Counted from the first letter of the stretch, positions 1 through 9,791 are shown. The stretch is DNA of 64,000 nucleotides from CAVXJN01 sp963773585 (GCA_963773585.1 CAVZBR010000005.1:62001-126000), one strand, 5' to 3'. The notes: generated by a model not told the origin, from the sequence alone. A program made the numbers and translations.

Positions 1-1
1 C

Positions 2-541
2 TACGTGCCTGGCGTGCGCGAGAACGGCGGCCAGTATACCCACGCCGCGATCTGGACGGTAATGGCGTTTGCCATGATGGGCGATCGAGATCGTGCTTGG
101 GAGTTGTTCGCAATGCTAAATCCCATAAGCCACGGCGCGCGCGCGGAAGAATCCGAGCGTTACAAAGTCGAACCGTACGTCATGTGCGCGGATATCTATG
201 CGGCGCCGCCTCACACGGGGCGCGGCGGCTGGACCTGGTACACCGGTGCGGCGGGGTGGATGTACCGCTTGACGGTCGAAACGCTGCTCGGTGTCAGTCT
301 GGAAGTGGACCATCTGCGCATCGCGCCGTGCATGCCGGCGGATTGGGATTCATATACGATTCATTATCGCTATCGCGACACCGTGTACCACGTCAACGTC
401 AAACGGGTCGCCGATGGCTCGGATCAACCTCCCCGCGTAGTGCTCGACGGGACTCTTGTGGACGGCACGGTACACCCGCAAGGGACGATTCCGCTGTCCG
501 ACGACCGCCTGGAGCATTTTGCTGAACTGGAGGTTCCATGA
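2..541 (+). CDS. GH94 family glucan synthase/phosphorylase, C-terminal fragment
   Basis: Partial gene: the frame is open at the left edge and only the last 179 or so codons are present. The motif GGWTWYTGAAGWMYR, preceded by an ENGGQYTHAA segment, is typical of the catalytic barrel of glycoside hydrolase family 94, which includes cellobiose/chitobiose phosphorylases and the C-terminal domain of cyclic beta-1,2-glucan synthases. The last 80 residues look like the small beta domain that follows the barrel. Which GH94 subgroup it belongs to cannot be decided without the N-terminal part. A cyclic glucan synthase would fit the osmoprotectant operon next door, but that is inference. Confidence 0.8.
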   Translation, partial: YVPGVRENGGQYTHAAIWTVMAFAMMGDRDRAWELFAMLNPISHGARAEESERYKVEPYVMCADIYAAPPHTGRGGWTWYTGAAGWMYRLTVETLLGVSLEVDHLRIAPCMPADWDSYTIHYRYRDTVYHVNVKRVADGSDQPPRVVLDGTLVDGTVHPQGTIPLSDDRLEHFAELEVP

Positions 542-947
542 AGGCGCAGGCACTACGTCGATCCATTCGCGATGATCTGGGGAAGAACGACCTGCTGTGT
601 AATTGAACAGTGACGACGGCTGCGGTGTGGCGGCGGGGCGTATTCAGGCACGGAAATACAGGAACTGCGCGCCCCCGGGGATGGCGCACGGACCAGACTA
701 CCGGGCGGTTGCCGCTCTTACTCCGCGTGTTGGTGCCGAAGCTCCGAGATACGAATCGTTCGCAGGCGATGGCATGGCTGTTGTCGGCAATGGGTAGTCT
801 GAGGGAGAGACGCACCCACACGGTCCCATTGTGCGGTGTATCGCGATGCCGCGCAATTGCCGAATCCCCGTCGGGCACGGTTCACGCTTGCGCGTCCGGC
901 GTGTACGATGGACATAGACTTGCTCCTGCCGTCCACAGTTGAGACTC
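542..947. other. intergenic stretch without a supported gene
   Basis: About 400 bp between the GH94 gene and proV. Short open frames occur on both strands but none has a convincing start, ribosome site or recognisable product. It holds the first copy of a 32-bp repeat (594-625) that recurs after proX. The proV promoter must lie here, but no clear -35/-10 pair could be picked out. Confidence 0.5.
594..625 (+). repeat. 32-bp direct repeat, copy 1
   Basis: Begins GCTGTGTAATTGAACAGTGA and matches 4116-4147 in the same orientation at about 26-27 of 32 positions. The core TGTNNAATTGNACA is a near-palindrome. The two copies bracket the proVWX operon. Origin is unknown: it may be a mobile-element end, a REP-like sequence or a regulator site. 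Confidence 0.55.
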
Positions 948-2135
948 ATGACGGACAAGATTGTCGTCGAAAGGCTTTACAAGATTTTCGGTCCGAGTCC
1001 GCAGCAAGCGATGGATCGGGCGCTTGCCGGTACATCCAAGGACGACGTACTCGCCCAGACTGGACATACGGTTGGCGTTCAGGACGCAAATTTCACGGTT
1101 CGTGCAGGTGAAATCTTTGTCGTGATGGGTCTGTCCGGTTCGGGAAAATCGACACTGGTGCGCATGCTCAACCGCCTGATCGATCCCACCGCAGGCAAAA
1201 TCACAATCGACGGGCAGGATGTCCTTGCCATGGACACACGCCGGTTGATCCAGTTGCGGCGGCGCGAAATCGCCATGGTTTTTCAGTCTTTCGCGCTGTT
1301 GCCGCATCTCACCGTGTTGGAAAATGCAGCTTTTGGTTTGGAGATCGCGGGTGCCGAAAAAAGCGAGCGTGAGGAGCGGGGCCGTCGGGCTCTTGAGCAG
1401 GTTGGATTGACGGGCAGCGCCGATCGCTATCCGGATCAATTGTCGGGCGGAATGAAACAACGTGTGGGGCTGGCGCGAGCGCTCGCCACCAATCCTTCCA
1501 TTCTGTTGATGGATGAGGCGTTTTCAGCACTCGATCCGTTGATCCGGCGCGAGATGCAGGAAGAGCTTTTGAAGTTGCAAGAACAGCACGAGCGCACGGT
1601 GGTGTTCATTTCGCACGATCTGGACGAGGCGATGCGGATTGGCGACCGGATCGCGATCATGGAAGGCGGGCGAGTGTTACAGGTGGGTACGCCCAAGGAA
1701 ATTCTCGAGCATCCTGCCACCGATTACGTGCGCGCCTTCTTCCGCGACGTCGACGTCGCGCAAGTCTACTCTGCCGGAGACCTGGCCGAATCGCACGAGG
1801 CGGTGTTCGCCAACGAGAACTCGCAGACGCCCGGTAGTGTGTTGCAGGATCTGGAGCGCCGTGGTCTTCGCTACGGTTATGTAATCGACACGTCGGGCCG
1901 ATTTCTGGGCGTCGTCAGTGTCGAGTCTTTGCACGACGCACGCGGCGGAACGCAGATGTTGGATGCCGCGTTCCTGCCGCAAGCACGGGTGCTGCGTACA
2001 GGCACTCGGCTCGTTGACGCAATCGGTCGTGTGGCGGGCACACCGTATCCGGTTCCAGTCGTCGATCGTCACGGTTCGCTGCGGGGCGTGCTGACGCGCA
2101 GCGGTTTGCTCGGGGCGATGGAGAAGTCGACGTGA
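948..2135 (+). CDS. proV: glycine betaine/proline ABC transporter ATP-binding protein
   Basis: ATPase of an osmoprotectant (glycine betaine/proline betaine) uptake system, acting on the cytoplasmic face. The 395-aa protein has the Walker A motif GLSGSGKST near residue 61, the signature LSGGMKQR, Walker B ILLMDEAFSALD and the H-loop FISHDLDEA. About 120 C-terminal residues resemble the tandem CBS pair of ProV/OpuAA proteins, which senses ionic strength in characterised members. The ATG at 948 is chosen over an in-frame TTG at 939 because it gives the usual start of the family. The stop overlaps the proW start (TGATG), so the genes are translationally coupled. Confidence 0.93.
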   Translation: MTDKIVVERLYKIFGPSPQQAMDRALAGTSKDDVLAQTGHTVGVQDANFTVRAGEIFVVMGLSGSGKSTLVRMLNRLIDPTAGKITIDGQDVLAMDTRRLIQLRRREIAMVFQSFALLPHLTVLENAAFGLEIAGAEKSEREERGRRALEQVGLTGSADRYPDQLSGGMKQRVGLARALATNPSILLMDEAFSALDPLIRREMQEELLKLQEQHERTVVFISHDLDEAMRIGDRIAIMEGGRVLQVGTPKEILEHPATDYVRAFFRDVDVAQVYSAGDLAESHEAVFANENSQTPGSVLQDLERRGLRYGYVIDTSGRFLGVVSVESLHDARGGTQMLDAAFLPQARVLRTGTRLVDAIGRVAGTPYPVPVVDRHGSLRGVLTRSGLLGAMEKST

Positions 2136-3100
2136 TGCGCCGGATCAGCGCGGTCATGCTGATGGTGTTCATGCCGGCTGCCTATGCATACACGCCGCCG
2201 GGCCGGATTCCGGTCGGTGACTGGATCGAAGCGGCTGTTGATTGGCTGCTCAACAACGCACAACCGGTATTCGATGGCATTGTCTGGTTGATCAACGGCG
2301 TCACGGGCGTTCTGGAGGCGACGTTGTTGTACCCGCCGGCCTGGCTGCTGGTCATGCTGTTGGCTGCACTGGGTGCCTGGCGGGTAGGTTGGCGTTTTGC
2401 CCTGTTCACACTCTTGGCATTGACCGGCGTGGTGGGCATGGGCCTGTGGCAGGAGACCTTGTCCACGCTCGCGCTGGTGCTCGCCGCGACCTTGGTGAGC
2501 CTGGTGATCGGCATTCCGATCGGAATCTGGGCGGCGCGCAGCGATACGGTCTGGAATCTGGTTCGCCCGGTGCTCGATTTCATGCAGACCATGCCCGCAT
2601 TCGTCTATCTCATACCGGCGGTCATGTTCTTCAGCACCGGCAGAGTGCCGGGTACGATCGCCACCATCATCTTTTCGATGCCGCCGGCCGTGAGACTGAC
2701 CAATCTCGGCATCCGGCAGGTATCGACTGAAATGGTGGAAGCCGGACTCGCGTTCGGCTGTACCCCACATCAACTGTTGTTCAAAGTGCAGATTCCAACC
2801 GCCATGCCGTCGATCATGGCGGGCGTGAACCAGAGCATCATGCTGGCGCTGTCGATGGTTGTGATTGCCTCCATGATCGGTGCCGGAGGCCTGGGGGATG
2901 TCGTGCTGCGGGGAATTCAGCGCCTGGACGTAGGCCTGGGCTTCGAAGGCGGCATCGGCGTGGTCGTGCTGGCGATCGTGCTGGACCGCATCACGCAGAG
3001 CTTTGGCCGTCGCCGCCGTCAGTCGATTTCAGAGCGGCTGCGCGGCTTGTGGTCGACATTGCAGGGTAGAGGTTCATTGCGCGGAACGGACGACGGATGA
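2135..3100 (+). CDS. proW: glycine betaine/proline ABC transporter permease
   Basis: Inner-membrane permease of the ProVWX osmoprotectant importer. The 321-aa protein is very hydrophobic, with a cleavable-looking or first membrane segment at the N-terminus (VMLMVFMPAAYA) and several further helices. The EAA-type cytoplasmic loop that docks on the ATPase lies around EAGLAFGCTPHQLLFKVQIP. The start overlaps the proV stop and the stop overlaps the proX start by ATGA. An alternative GTG start lies one codon upstream at 2132. Confidence 0.92.
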   Translation: MRRISAVMLMVFMPAAYAYTPPGRIPVGDWIEAAVDWLLNNAQPVFDGIVWLINGVTGVLEATLLYPPAWLLVMLLAALGAWRVGWRFALFTLLALTGVVGMGLWQETLSTLALVLAATLVSLVIGIPIGIWAARSDTVWNLVRPVLDFMQTMPAFVYLIPAVMFFSTGRVPGTIATIIFSMPPAVRLTNLGIRQVSTEMVEAGLAFGCTPHQLLFKVQIPTAMPSIMAGVNQSIMLALSMVVIASMIGAGGLGDVVLRGIQRLDVGLGFEGGIGVVVLAIVLDRITQSFGRRRRQSISERLRGLWSTLQGRGSLRGTDDG

Positions 3101-4086
3101 ACAGCGGCAACCGGTTCACGCGTTGGCTGCTGGCCGCAGCGGTCCTTGCGCTTTCGTTTGCGGCGTTGCTCTATTTGGTCGAATGGGGGCCGGGGCTGGT
3201 CGGCCAAACCGGGCCGGTTGCCGGGTCGATTACGGAGTCGGGGACCGGCACGGGGCGCGCCAGTTCGGCTGGCGGCGAAGGTGGGGTGCCCACGTTACGA
3301 ATCGGCTGGACGGCCTGGTCCGACGCCGAGGTGGTTACCTTGCTTGCCAAGCGGTTGGTCGAGGAGCGTCTCGGCTACCGGGTCAAACTCGTGATGGCTG
3401 ACATCGGTATCCAGTATCAGGCGGTTGCCAACGGCGATCTGGATATCATGTTGATGGCATGGCTGCCGGTGACGCACAGCAATTATTGGACGAAGGTGCG
3501 CAATCGAGTGATCAATCTCGGACCGTTGTATACAGGACGGCTGGGTTGGGTGGTGCCGCAATACGTTCCGACGGATCAATTGGCTTCTCTCGATGACCTG
3601 CATAAACCCGCCGTCGCGCACCGACTGAATCACCGCATACAGGGAATCGATCCCGGTTCCGGTCTGATGCAAGCCTCCGAGCAGGCCGTCAACGCCTATG
3701 GACTGAAGGAGTGGGAACTGGTGCCGGCCAGCGGAGCGGCCATGACCGCGGTGCTGGACCGCGCCATTCGCAATCGCGACTGGGTCGTGGTGACGGCATG
3801 GCAACCCCATTGGATTTTTGCCCGCTACCATCTGCGTTTCCTGGACGACCCCAAAGGCATCCTGGGCAGGGTCGAACATATCCACGCCGTCGCTCGGCAA
3901 GGTTTCGAGACGGATTTTCCGCCACAGCTCACGGATTTCTTCTCCCGCATGTATTTGCCCGCCAACGAGCTGTCGGCCATCTTGCTGGAGGCTCAAGACG
4001 CCCCGGTCGCCCAGGCCGTCGATCATTACATCCAGACGCATCCGGCGCGTATCCGATATTGGCTCACCGGCAAGCTTGACGAATAG
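3097..4086 (+). CDS. proX: glycine betaine ABC transporter substrate-binding protein
   Basis: Periplasmic or membrane-anchored receptor of the betaine importer, OpuAC/ProX family. The 329-aa protein begins with a membrane segment (residues about 9-27). A flexible Gly/Ser/Thr stretch follows, then the binding domain starts at PTLRIGWTAWSDAE. Aromatic residues in WTAW and in AWLPVTHSNYW are consistent with the cage that holds the trimethylammonium group in this family. The lack of a lipobox and the linker suggest it stays tethered by the N-terminal helix. It is third in the proVWX operon, overlapping proW by 4 bp. Confidence 0.9.
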   Translation: MNSGNRFTRWLLAAAVLALSFAALLYLVEWGPGLVGQTGPVAGSITESGTGTGRASSAGGEGGVPTLRIGWTAWSDAEVVTLLAKRLVEERLGYRVKLVMADIGIQYQAVANGDLDIMLMAWLPVTHSNYWTKVRNRVINLGPLYTGRLGWVVPQYVPTDQLASLDDLHKPAVAHRLNHRIQGIDPGSGLMQASEQAVNAYGLKEWELVPASGAAMTAVLDRAIRNRDWVVVTAWQPHWIFARYHLRFLDDPKGILGRVEHIHAVARQGFETDFPPQLTDFFSRMYLPANELSAILLEAQDAPVAQAVDHYIQTHPARIRYWLTGKLDE

Positions 4087-4115
4087 CAGCGGTTGCCGGC
4101 CGGGCTGGAATCGGG

Positions 4116-4147
4116 GCTGTGCAATTGTACAGTGACGCCGGCCGAGG
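4116..4147 (+). repeat. 32-bp direct repeat, copy 2
   Basis: Begins GCTGTGCAATTGTACAGTGA, 30 bp after the proX stop, and matches 594-625 in direct orientation. Here the core TGTGCAATTGTACA is a better palindrome. See the first copy. Confidence 0.55.
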
Positions 4148-4197
4148 TTGGGCGCATGCTGTGAGTCGTTGGCCTCTGTATCCATGCGGTGGGTCCC

Positions 4198-5271
4198 ATG
4201 CCTGTTCGTTTCCGTATCTGCCTGCTGACGCTCCTCGCCCTCGTTCCCGCGCTGGCTTCCCCTGCGTCCCCGCCGACCGAAGTGTTTGCGGCAGTGGTCG
4301 AGCCACAACGCTTCGTTGATCGCATCGAGGCGCTCGGCACGCTGCGCGCCAACGAATCGGTAGCACTCACTACCAGTGTCACCGACATCATTTCCGAAAT
4401 GCATTTCGATGACGGCGACCGTGTCGACGCTAATAAGGTGCTGGTGCGGATGAACAGTGCCGAAGAGGAGGCGTTGCTCGAGGAAGCGCGGGTCACTGCA
4501 GCCGAGGCAAGCCGGCAATATCAACGCATCAAGTCCCTGGAATCCACCGGCACCGCCGCTAAGTCGCAACTGGATGAACGATTGCGGGAATGGGAGGCGG
4601 CACGCGCGCGGGTTGCCGCTATCGAGTCCCGGCTCCGCGATCGGGTGGTGCGGGCGCCGTTTGCCGGCGTCGTCGGGCTGCGCAACATCAGTGTGGGCGC
4701 CCTGGTGGAGCCGGGCGATGTCATCACGACGCTGGATGATGACTCACTCATGAAACTCGACATGCCGGTACCGGAGGGTTTTCTGAATGTGCTCAAACCC
4801 GGGATTGGTATTGAAGCTACCACCCGCGCCTACGGTAATCGTGTTTTTCAGGGAGAGGTGCGCGTCATAGGCAGTCGCGTCGATCCGGTCAGCCGTTCGG
4901 TCACCGTGCGGGCACTACTGCCCAATCCCGAGCGGGTCCTCAAACCCGGCATGCTCATGACCGCCGCTTTGCTGCGCAATCAGCGCCAATCACTGGCAAT
5001 ACCGGAACAGGCGCTGTTGGCCGAAGGCGACAAACACTTCGTGTTGCTGGTTGATCCGAATGACGGCAACAAAGCGCGCAAGCGGGAGGTCGAAATCGGA
5101 GCCCGGATGCCCGGTACAGTGGAAATCGTCAGGGGGCTGGCGGCCGGCGACCAGGTGATTACTGAAGGCGCCATCAAGCTGCGGCCGGGACAAGCGGTGA
5201 AGATCATTGCCATCGACGATGGCAAACATCCTCGCAGTGAACTGCTCAAGACCGGCACCGCCAAACCATGA
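4198..5271 (+). CDS. efflux RND transporter periplasmic adaptor (membrane fusion protein)
   Basis: Periplasmic adaptor that links an inner-membrane RND pump to an outer-membrane channel. The 357-aa protein has a signal peptide (residues about 1-20, ending ALASPASP). A split biotinyl-lipoyl domain flanks an alpha-helical hairpin rich in Glu/Ala/Arg (EEEALLEEARVTAAEASRQY), and beta-barrel and membrane-proximal domains follow. The conserved RAPFAGVVGLR motif of the HlyD/AcrA family is present. The stop overlaps the start of the RND gene (ATGATG). No outer-membrane factor gene is adjacent, so it probably uses a shared TolC. The ATG at 4198 is preferred over the GTG at 4189. Confidence 0.9.
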   Translation: MPVRFRICLLTLLALVPALASPASPPTEVFAAVVEPQRFVDRIEALGTLRANESVALTTSVTDIISEMHFDDGDRVDANKVLVRMNSAEEEALLEEARVTAAEASRQYQRIKSLESTGTAAKSQLDERLREWEAARARVAAIESRLRDRVVRAPFAGVVGLRNISVGALVEPGDVITTLDDDSLMKLDMPVPEGFLNVLKPGIGIEATTRAYGNRVFQGEVRVIGSRVDPVSRSVTVRALLPNPERVLKPGMLMTAALLRNQRQSLAIPEQALLAEGDKHFVLLVDPNDGNKARKREVEIGARMPGTVEIVRGLAAGDQVITEGAIKLRPGQAVKIIAIDDGKHPRSELLKTGTAKP

Positions 5272-8200
5272 TGCTGTCGGACATTTCGGTCACCCGGCCG
5301 GTCTTGGCCGCGGTGCTGTCCTTGTTGTTGATTACCTTCGGGCTGGTGGCCTTCGACCGCCTGCCGTTGCGCGAGTATCCGGATATCGACCCGCCGGTGG
5401 TTTCCATCGAAACCATCTACCCCGGGGCGGCCGCGAACGTGGTGGAAAACCGCATTACCGAAGTGCTGGAGGATCGTGTTTCCGGTGTCGAAGGCATTCG
5501 CTTCATCGAGTCATCCAGCGAGGACGGTCGGTCGACAATCTCTGTGGAGTTCAATGTCGGGCGTGACGTCGATGCGGCTGCCAACGATATCCGCGACCGG
5601 GTGTCGGCGGTGCTGGCCGATCTGCCGGAGGAGGCGGACCCGCCGGAAATACAAAAGGTCAACAGCAACGAAGACGTGATCATGTGGCTGAATCTGGCCA
5701 GCGATCGGATGACGGTACCGGAGCTGACCGATTATGCCGAACGTTATCTGGTGGACCGTTTTTCGGTGCTGGACGGGGTGGCGCGAGTGCGGGTCGGCGG
5801 TGCGCAGACCTACGCCATGCGGATCTGGATTGACCGCAAGGCGCTGGCGGCGCGTAACCTCACGGTGAGCGATATCGAACGCACGTTGCTGGCCGAGAAC
5901 GTGGAATTGCCGGCCGGCAGCATCGATTCCAAGGATCGACAATTCACCGTGCGTGTGCAGCGCACGTTTCGGGACGCAGAAGCGTTTGCCCGTCTAGTGA
6001 TCTCCCAGGGCAGCGATGGCTATCTGGTGCGGCTTGGGGAAGTGGCGCGAGTGGAGCGCGGCGCCGCCGAGGACCGTTTGTTCTTCCGCGGCAACGGTAT
6101 TCCGATGGTGGGCATCGGTATCATCAAGCAATCGACCGCCAATACCTTGGAAGTCGCTCGCGCCGCCAAAGCAGAAGTCAAGCGTCTGAATCCGACTCTG
6201 CCCACGGGGATGTCCGTCGAGCAGAGTTATGACAGTTCGGTATTCGTCGAAGGCGCGATCCACGAAGTTTACAAGACGCTGGGTATCGCTATCGTATTGG
6301 TCATCGGCGTCATTTATCTGTTTCTGGGCAGTGCCCGTGCCACCCTGGTACCGGCGGTGACGGTGCCCATATCGCTGATCGCGACCTCCCTGGTGCTGGT
6401 GGCGCTTGGCTTCTCGATCAATATTCTGACGCTGCTGGCGCTGGTGCTGGCAATCGGCCTGGTGGTGGACGATGCCATCGTGGTATTGGAGAACATTCAC
6501 CGGCGAATGGAAGAACACGGAGAAACGCGCTTGGTCGCGGCATTTCGCGGCACGCGGCAAGTGGGCTTCGCGGTGATTGCGACGACAGTGGTGCTGGTGG
6601 CGGTGTTCGTGCCTATCGCCTTCCTGCAAGGCAACGTCGGCCGGCTTTTTTCCGAGTTCGCGCTGACTATGGCCGCGGCCGTATCGTTTTCCAGTTTCGT
6701 CGCCTTGTCGTTGTCGCCCATGCTTGCATCCAAGGTTTTGCCGCCGCCGGCCGATCGGGGACTCGCCGCGCGCGGAGTGGACCGGGCTTTTCACTGGTTT
6801 CGCCGCGGCTACCATGACGCGCTGCAGGGCGCGTTGCGACATGCCTGGATCGTATGGCTGATCTTCGCGGCGGTGGTGGCCAGCTCGGTGTGGTTGTACC
6901 AGCAAATTCCGGACGAATACGCGCCGAAGGAAGATCGCGGTGCATTCTTCGTCTTGGTCAACGGCCCGGAGGGAGCATCGTACAAGTACATGGCCGATTA
7001 CATGACCGAAGTGGAGCGGCGCCTCATGCCGCTGGTCAGCAAAGGCGAAGTGACCCGGCTGCTGGTGCGCGCACCGCGGGCATTCGGCAATTTCGAGATC
7101 TTCAATAACGGTATCGCCGTGCTGGTGCTCAACGATTGGAACCAACGCCGCTCTGCATGGGAGATCATGGACGACATCAAAAAGCGGCTGAAGGATCTGC
7201 CGGGTGTGCGTGCGTTTCCCGTGATGCGCCAGGGGTTCGGTGCCCGTATTCAGAAACCGGTACAGTTCACCATCGGCGGCGGCACCTACGAACAACTCGC
7301 CCAGTGGCGCGACACTTTACTTGAAAAAATAAATGCTTCCAACCCGGGCCTGGATGGCCTGGATTGGGACTACAAGGAAACCAAGCCGCAGGTCAAAGTC
7401 GTAATCGATTACGACCGGGCCGCGGATCTCGGTGTAACGGTCAGCGAGATCGGCCGTACCCTGGAAACCATGCTGGGCTCACGCCGTGTCACGACCTACG
7501 TGGACACCGGACAGGAATACGATGTCATCCTGGAAGGGGAGCGCAGCGGCCAGACTACGCCCTCGAGTCTGGAGAATATTTATGTGCGTTCGCAACGGTC
7601 CGGACAACTGGTGCCATTGTCGAACCTGGTGCGCTTGGAGGAATTTGCCGATTCCCTGAAACTCAACCGCTATAATCGCGTCCGCGCGATCACCCTGGAA
7701 GCGAATCTCGCGGAAGGATTGTCGCTGGGTACGGCGCTTTCGTATCTCGACAATCTGGTGAAAACGAACTTGCCCAGTCAAGTGATCGTCGATTACAAAG
7801 GTCAATCTCAGGATTACAAATCCGCCGGCGCCGCATTGTTGTTCGTGTTCGGACTCGGTGTAGTGGTAGTGTTTTTGGTACTGGCGGCGCAATTTGAAAG
7901 CTGGATCCACCCGCTGGTGATCATGCTAACCGTCCCCCTGGCCATCGCCGGCGCGCTGCTCGGCCTCTACCTGAGCGGACAGACGTTGAACCTCTACAGT
8001 CAGATCGGTCTGATCATGCTGGTGGGCTTGGCGGCAAAGAACGGCATCCTGATCGTGGAGTTTTCCAACCAATTGCGCGATGCCGGACACTCGTTCCGGG
8101 AAGCATTGGTGGAAGCTTCGTCGATCCGATTGCGACCCATCGTCATGACCGGCATCACCACCGTGGCGGGATCGGTTCCGCTGTTGCTGTCCACAGGTGC

Positions 8201-8378
8201 GGGCACTGAAACCCGGGTCGTGATCGGCACCGTGATTTTCGCCGGGGTACTGACGGCGACATTCTTTACCTTGTTCGTGGTGCCAGTCGCCTATGATTTA
8301 CTCGCCCGCCGTACCGGCTCACCGGGAGATGTGCGCAAGCGCCTCGAGCGGGAGATGGCTGAGGAGCGCGCCAACTGA
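5268..8378 (+). CDS. efflux RND transporter permease, HAE1-like
   Basis: Proton-driven inner-membrane pump of the RND superfamily, 1036 aa, the usual length for AcrB/MexB relatives. It has twelve predicted membrane helices in two repeats separated by large periplasmic loops. The proton-relay Asp pair is visible in TM4 (GLVVDDAIVVLENI). The start IS...TRPVLAAVLSLLLITFG and the segment GLAAKNGILIVEF in the second half are standard for HAE1 pumps. It is coupled to the adaptor gene upstream. The substrate cannot be read from the sequence. Confidence 0.93.
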   Translation: MMLSDISVTRPVLAAVLSLLLITFGLVAFDRLPLREYPDIDPPVVSIETIYPGAAANVVENRITEVLEDRVSGVEGIRFIESSSEDGRSTISVEFNVGRDVDAAANDIRDRVSAVLADLPEEADPPEIQKVNSNEDVIMWLNLASDRMTVPELTDYAERYLVDRFSVLDGVARVRVGGAQTYAMRIWIDRKALAARNLTVSDIERTLLAENVELPAGSIDSKDRQFTVRVQRTFRDAEAFARLVISQGSDGYLVRLGEVARVERGAAEDRLFFRGNGIPMVGIGIIKQSTANTLEVARAAKAEVKRLNPTLPTGMSVEQSYDSSVFVEGAIHEVYKTLGIAIVLVIGVIYLFLGSARATLVPAVTVPISLIATSLVLVALGFSINILTLLALVLAIGLVVDDAIVVLENIHRRMEEHGETRLVAAFRGTRQVGFAVIATTVVLVAVFVPIAFLQGNVGRLFSEFALTMAAAVSFSSFVALSLSPMLASKVLPPPADRGLAARGVDRAFHWFRRGYHDALQGALRHAWIVWLIFAAVVASSVWLYQQIPDEYAPKEDRGAFFVLVNGPEGASYKYMADYMTEVERRLMPLVSKGEVTRLLVRAPRAFGNFEIFNNGIAVLVLNDWNQRRSAWEIMDDIKKRLKDLPGVRAFPVMRQGFGARIQKPVQFTIGGGTYEQLAQWRDTLLEKINASNPGLDGLDWDYKETKPQVKVVIDYDRAADLGVTVSEIGRTLETMLGSRRVTTYVDTGQEYDVILEGERSGQTTPSSLENIYVRSQRSGQLVPLSNLVRLEEFADSLKLNRYNRVRAITLEANLAEGLSLGTALSYLDNLVKTNLPSQVIVDYKGQSQDYKSAGAALLFVFGLGVVVVFLVLAAQFESWIHPLVIMLTVPLAIAGALLGLYLSGQTLNLYSQIGLIMLVGLAAKNGILIVEFSNQLRDAGHSFREALVEASSIRLRPIVMTGITTVAGSVPLLLSTGAGTETRVVIGTVIFAGVLTATFFTLFVVPVAYDLLARRTGSPGDVRKRLEREMAEERAN

Positions 8379-8399
8379 CGCGCTGTGGTCCGCGGGCGC

Positions 8400-8624
8400 T
8401 CAGGCGATATTCGAATCGCAGGCTGCCGCCGAACGCTCGGTTTCCTTGGGCGCCGTACTGACGCGGTTTCGACCGCCGGCCTTGATGCGATACAGGGCTC
8501 GATCCGCCGACGCGCGCCAGCATGTCCTGGCCGCGGATGCACTGGCGATCTTCGTGAACGGTTGCAGGACTCGATCTTCGACCTGATGGACGTGTGTGTC
8601 GTTGATTGATTTGAACCAACCCAA
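8400..8624 (-). pseudogene. remnant of a GGDEF diguanylate cyclase
   Basis: On the minus strand a short frame reads MGWFKSINDTHVHQVEDRVL and, after a gap in homology, ADRALYRIKAGGRNRV. These match the FKxINDxxGHxxGDxVL and ADxALYxAKxxGRNxV segments of GGDEF domains. The middle, including the GG(D/E)EF active-site loop, is missing, and the glycine of DTHGHQ is replaced by V. It is a deletion-decayed cyclase, not a working gene. It fills most of the gap between the RND gene and the methyltransferase. Confidence 0.6.
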
Positions 8625-8657
8625 GTGCTTTGAATCCAGCGAACTGCTTGCGCCGGC

Positions 8658-9590
8658 CTAGGCGCATACGAGCGGGCGTTGTTGCAGGCGGCGTACCAGG
8701 GCAGCGTCGGGCGAAGCCGCAGGCATGGCAATGAAGCGCTTCAACGGGTCGTCGCCGGTATAACGGAGGATCCGCACCCGGAAATTTTCCTGCCGGAACA
8801 GTTGCTCGAACTCAGACAGCGAAATCGGGTAGTCGCGACTGGTGACATGATCCACTGTGGTCTGGATGCCGGCGGCTTTTGCGGCGCTATCCGATAGCCG
8901 TTGCCGCAACAACTCACGGTACTCGATCCGCCAATCTGGATCTCCGGCGCCGCGGTATTCGTCCTTGCGGTCCAGAGTTGGCGCGGGACACATGGCCAAG
9001 CGCGACGGGTCGACGAGCTGGTACGATTCCTCGGAATCCGCCGGATTGTGATCGGGGCGGCGTTGATAGGGTTCGTCGTCCGGGCGGAACCAATCGTGGT
9101 TCAGGAACAAGGCCTGCGATGACATCACGCTGCGTAATTGGCGGGCGAGAAACAAAATCTCCTCCGGCGTGCCGTGGTGCAGGTTCATTCCCATGAATAC
9201 CAAGTCGTATGATCGCTGCAGCGGCAAATGCTGAAGATCCCAGGCGCTGCCTTCGTCGATGCGTACGTTGACCACATTGGCCGGGAACGGGAATTGTCGT
9301 GCACCGCGGACCTGATCGGGATTGATGTCCACACCGTGATAGTCGAAGCGGCACTGGGGAAATGCGGCCAAAATGTCCGCGATCGCCAGCGGTTCGCCGC
9401 CGCACGCCAAATCCAACACCGAGAGTCCCGATCGCGATGGTCCGCTGCAAAAAGCGGCACGTACCGCTTCGATTCCCGTTTTCACCGCTTCGCCATGAAG
9501 CAAAGCATTGCTTTGCACCACGAAGGAATAAAATCCGTCACGGTTGAACAGCGCCTCCCGGCGCATCGCGGACTTGTCGTGCTCTGTCAT
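8658..9590 (-). CDS. class I SAM-dependent methyltransferase
   Basis: Soluble 310-aa protein. The Rossmann-fold motif I reads VLDLACGGEPLAIADIL near residues 58-74, motif II is the acidic strand end YHGVDINPDQ, and YDLVFMGMNLHH is the motif IV-like strand. This identifies a class I methyltransferase. The roughly 100-residue C-terminal part has no recognised motif, and the substrate is unknown. The start at 9590 (ATGACAGAGCAC) is chosen because the longer upstream frame lacks homology-like sequence and a ribosome site. It is divergent from the ligD-type genes. Confidence 0.78.
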   Translation of the reverse strand: MTEHDKSAMRREALFNRDGFYSFVVQSNALLHGEAVKTGIEAVRAAFCSGPSRSGLSVLDLACGGEPLAIADILAAFPQCRFDYHGVDINPDQVRGARQFPFPANVVNVRIDEGSAWDLQHLPLQRSYDLVFMGMNLHHGTPEEILFLARQLRSVMSSQALFLNHDWFRPDDEPYQRRPDHNPADSEESYQLVDPSRLAMCPAPTLDRKDEYRGAGDPDWRIEYRELLRQRLSDSAAKAAGIQTTVDHVTSRDYPISLSEFEQLFRQENFRVRILRYTGDDPLKRFIAMPAASPDAALVRRLQQRPLVCA

Positions 9591-9791
9591 GACCACATTA
9601 TATCGGCGGCGCAATACGTTTGCAGGTGCGCTTTTCCGCTGTGGTAGTGCGGCTATTGAAGCGATTTGCGCCTGATCTATGTTTGCAGTGTGTAGAAACA
9701 GGCTATCCCGGAAAACGCCGTCCGGGCACTGCCGGATCTGAGCGCAATCGTTGCTTTTCGGCGCTATCCCGCGCGGCGGTGAGGAATTGAA

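Noticed and set aside
3295..4569. 424-codon open frame on the minus strand
   Set aside because: Antisense to proX and the adaptor gene; composition artefact.
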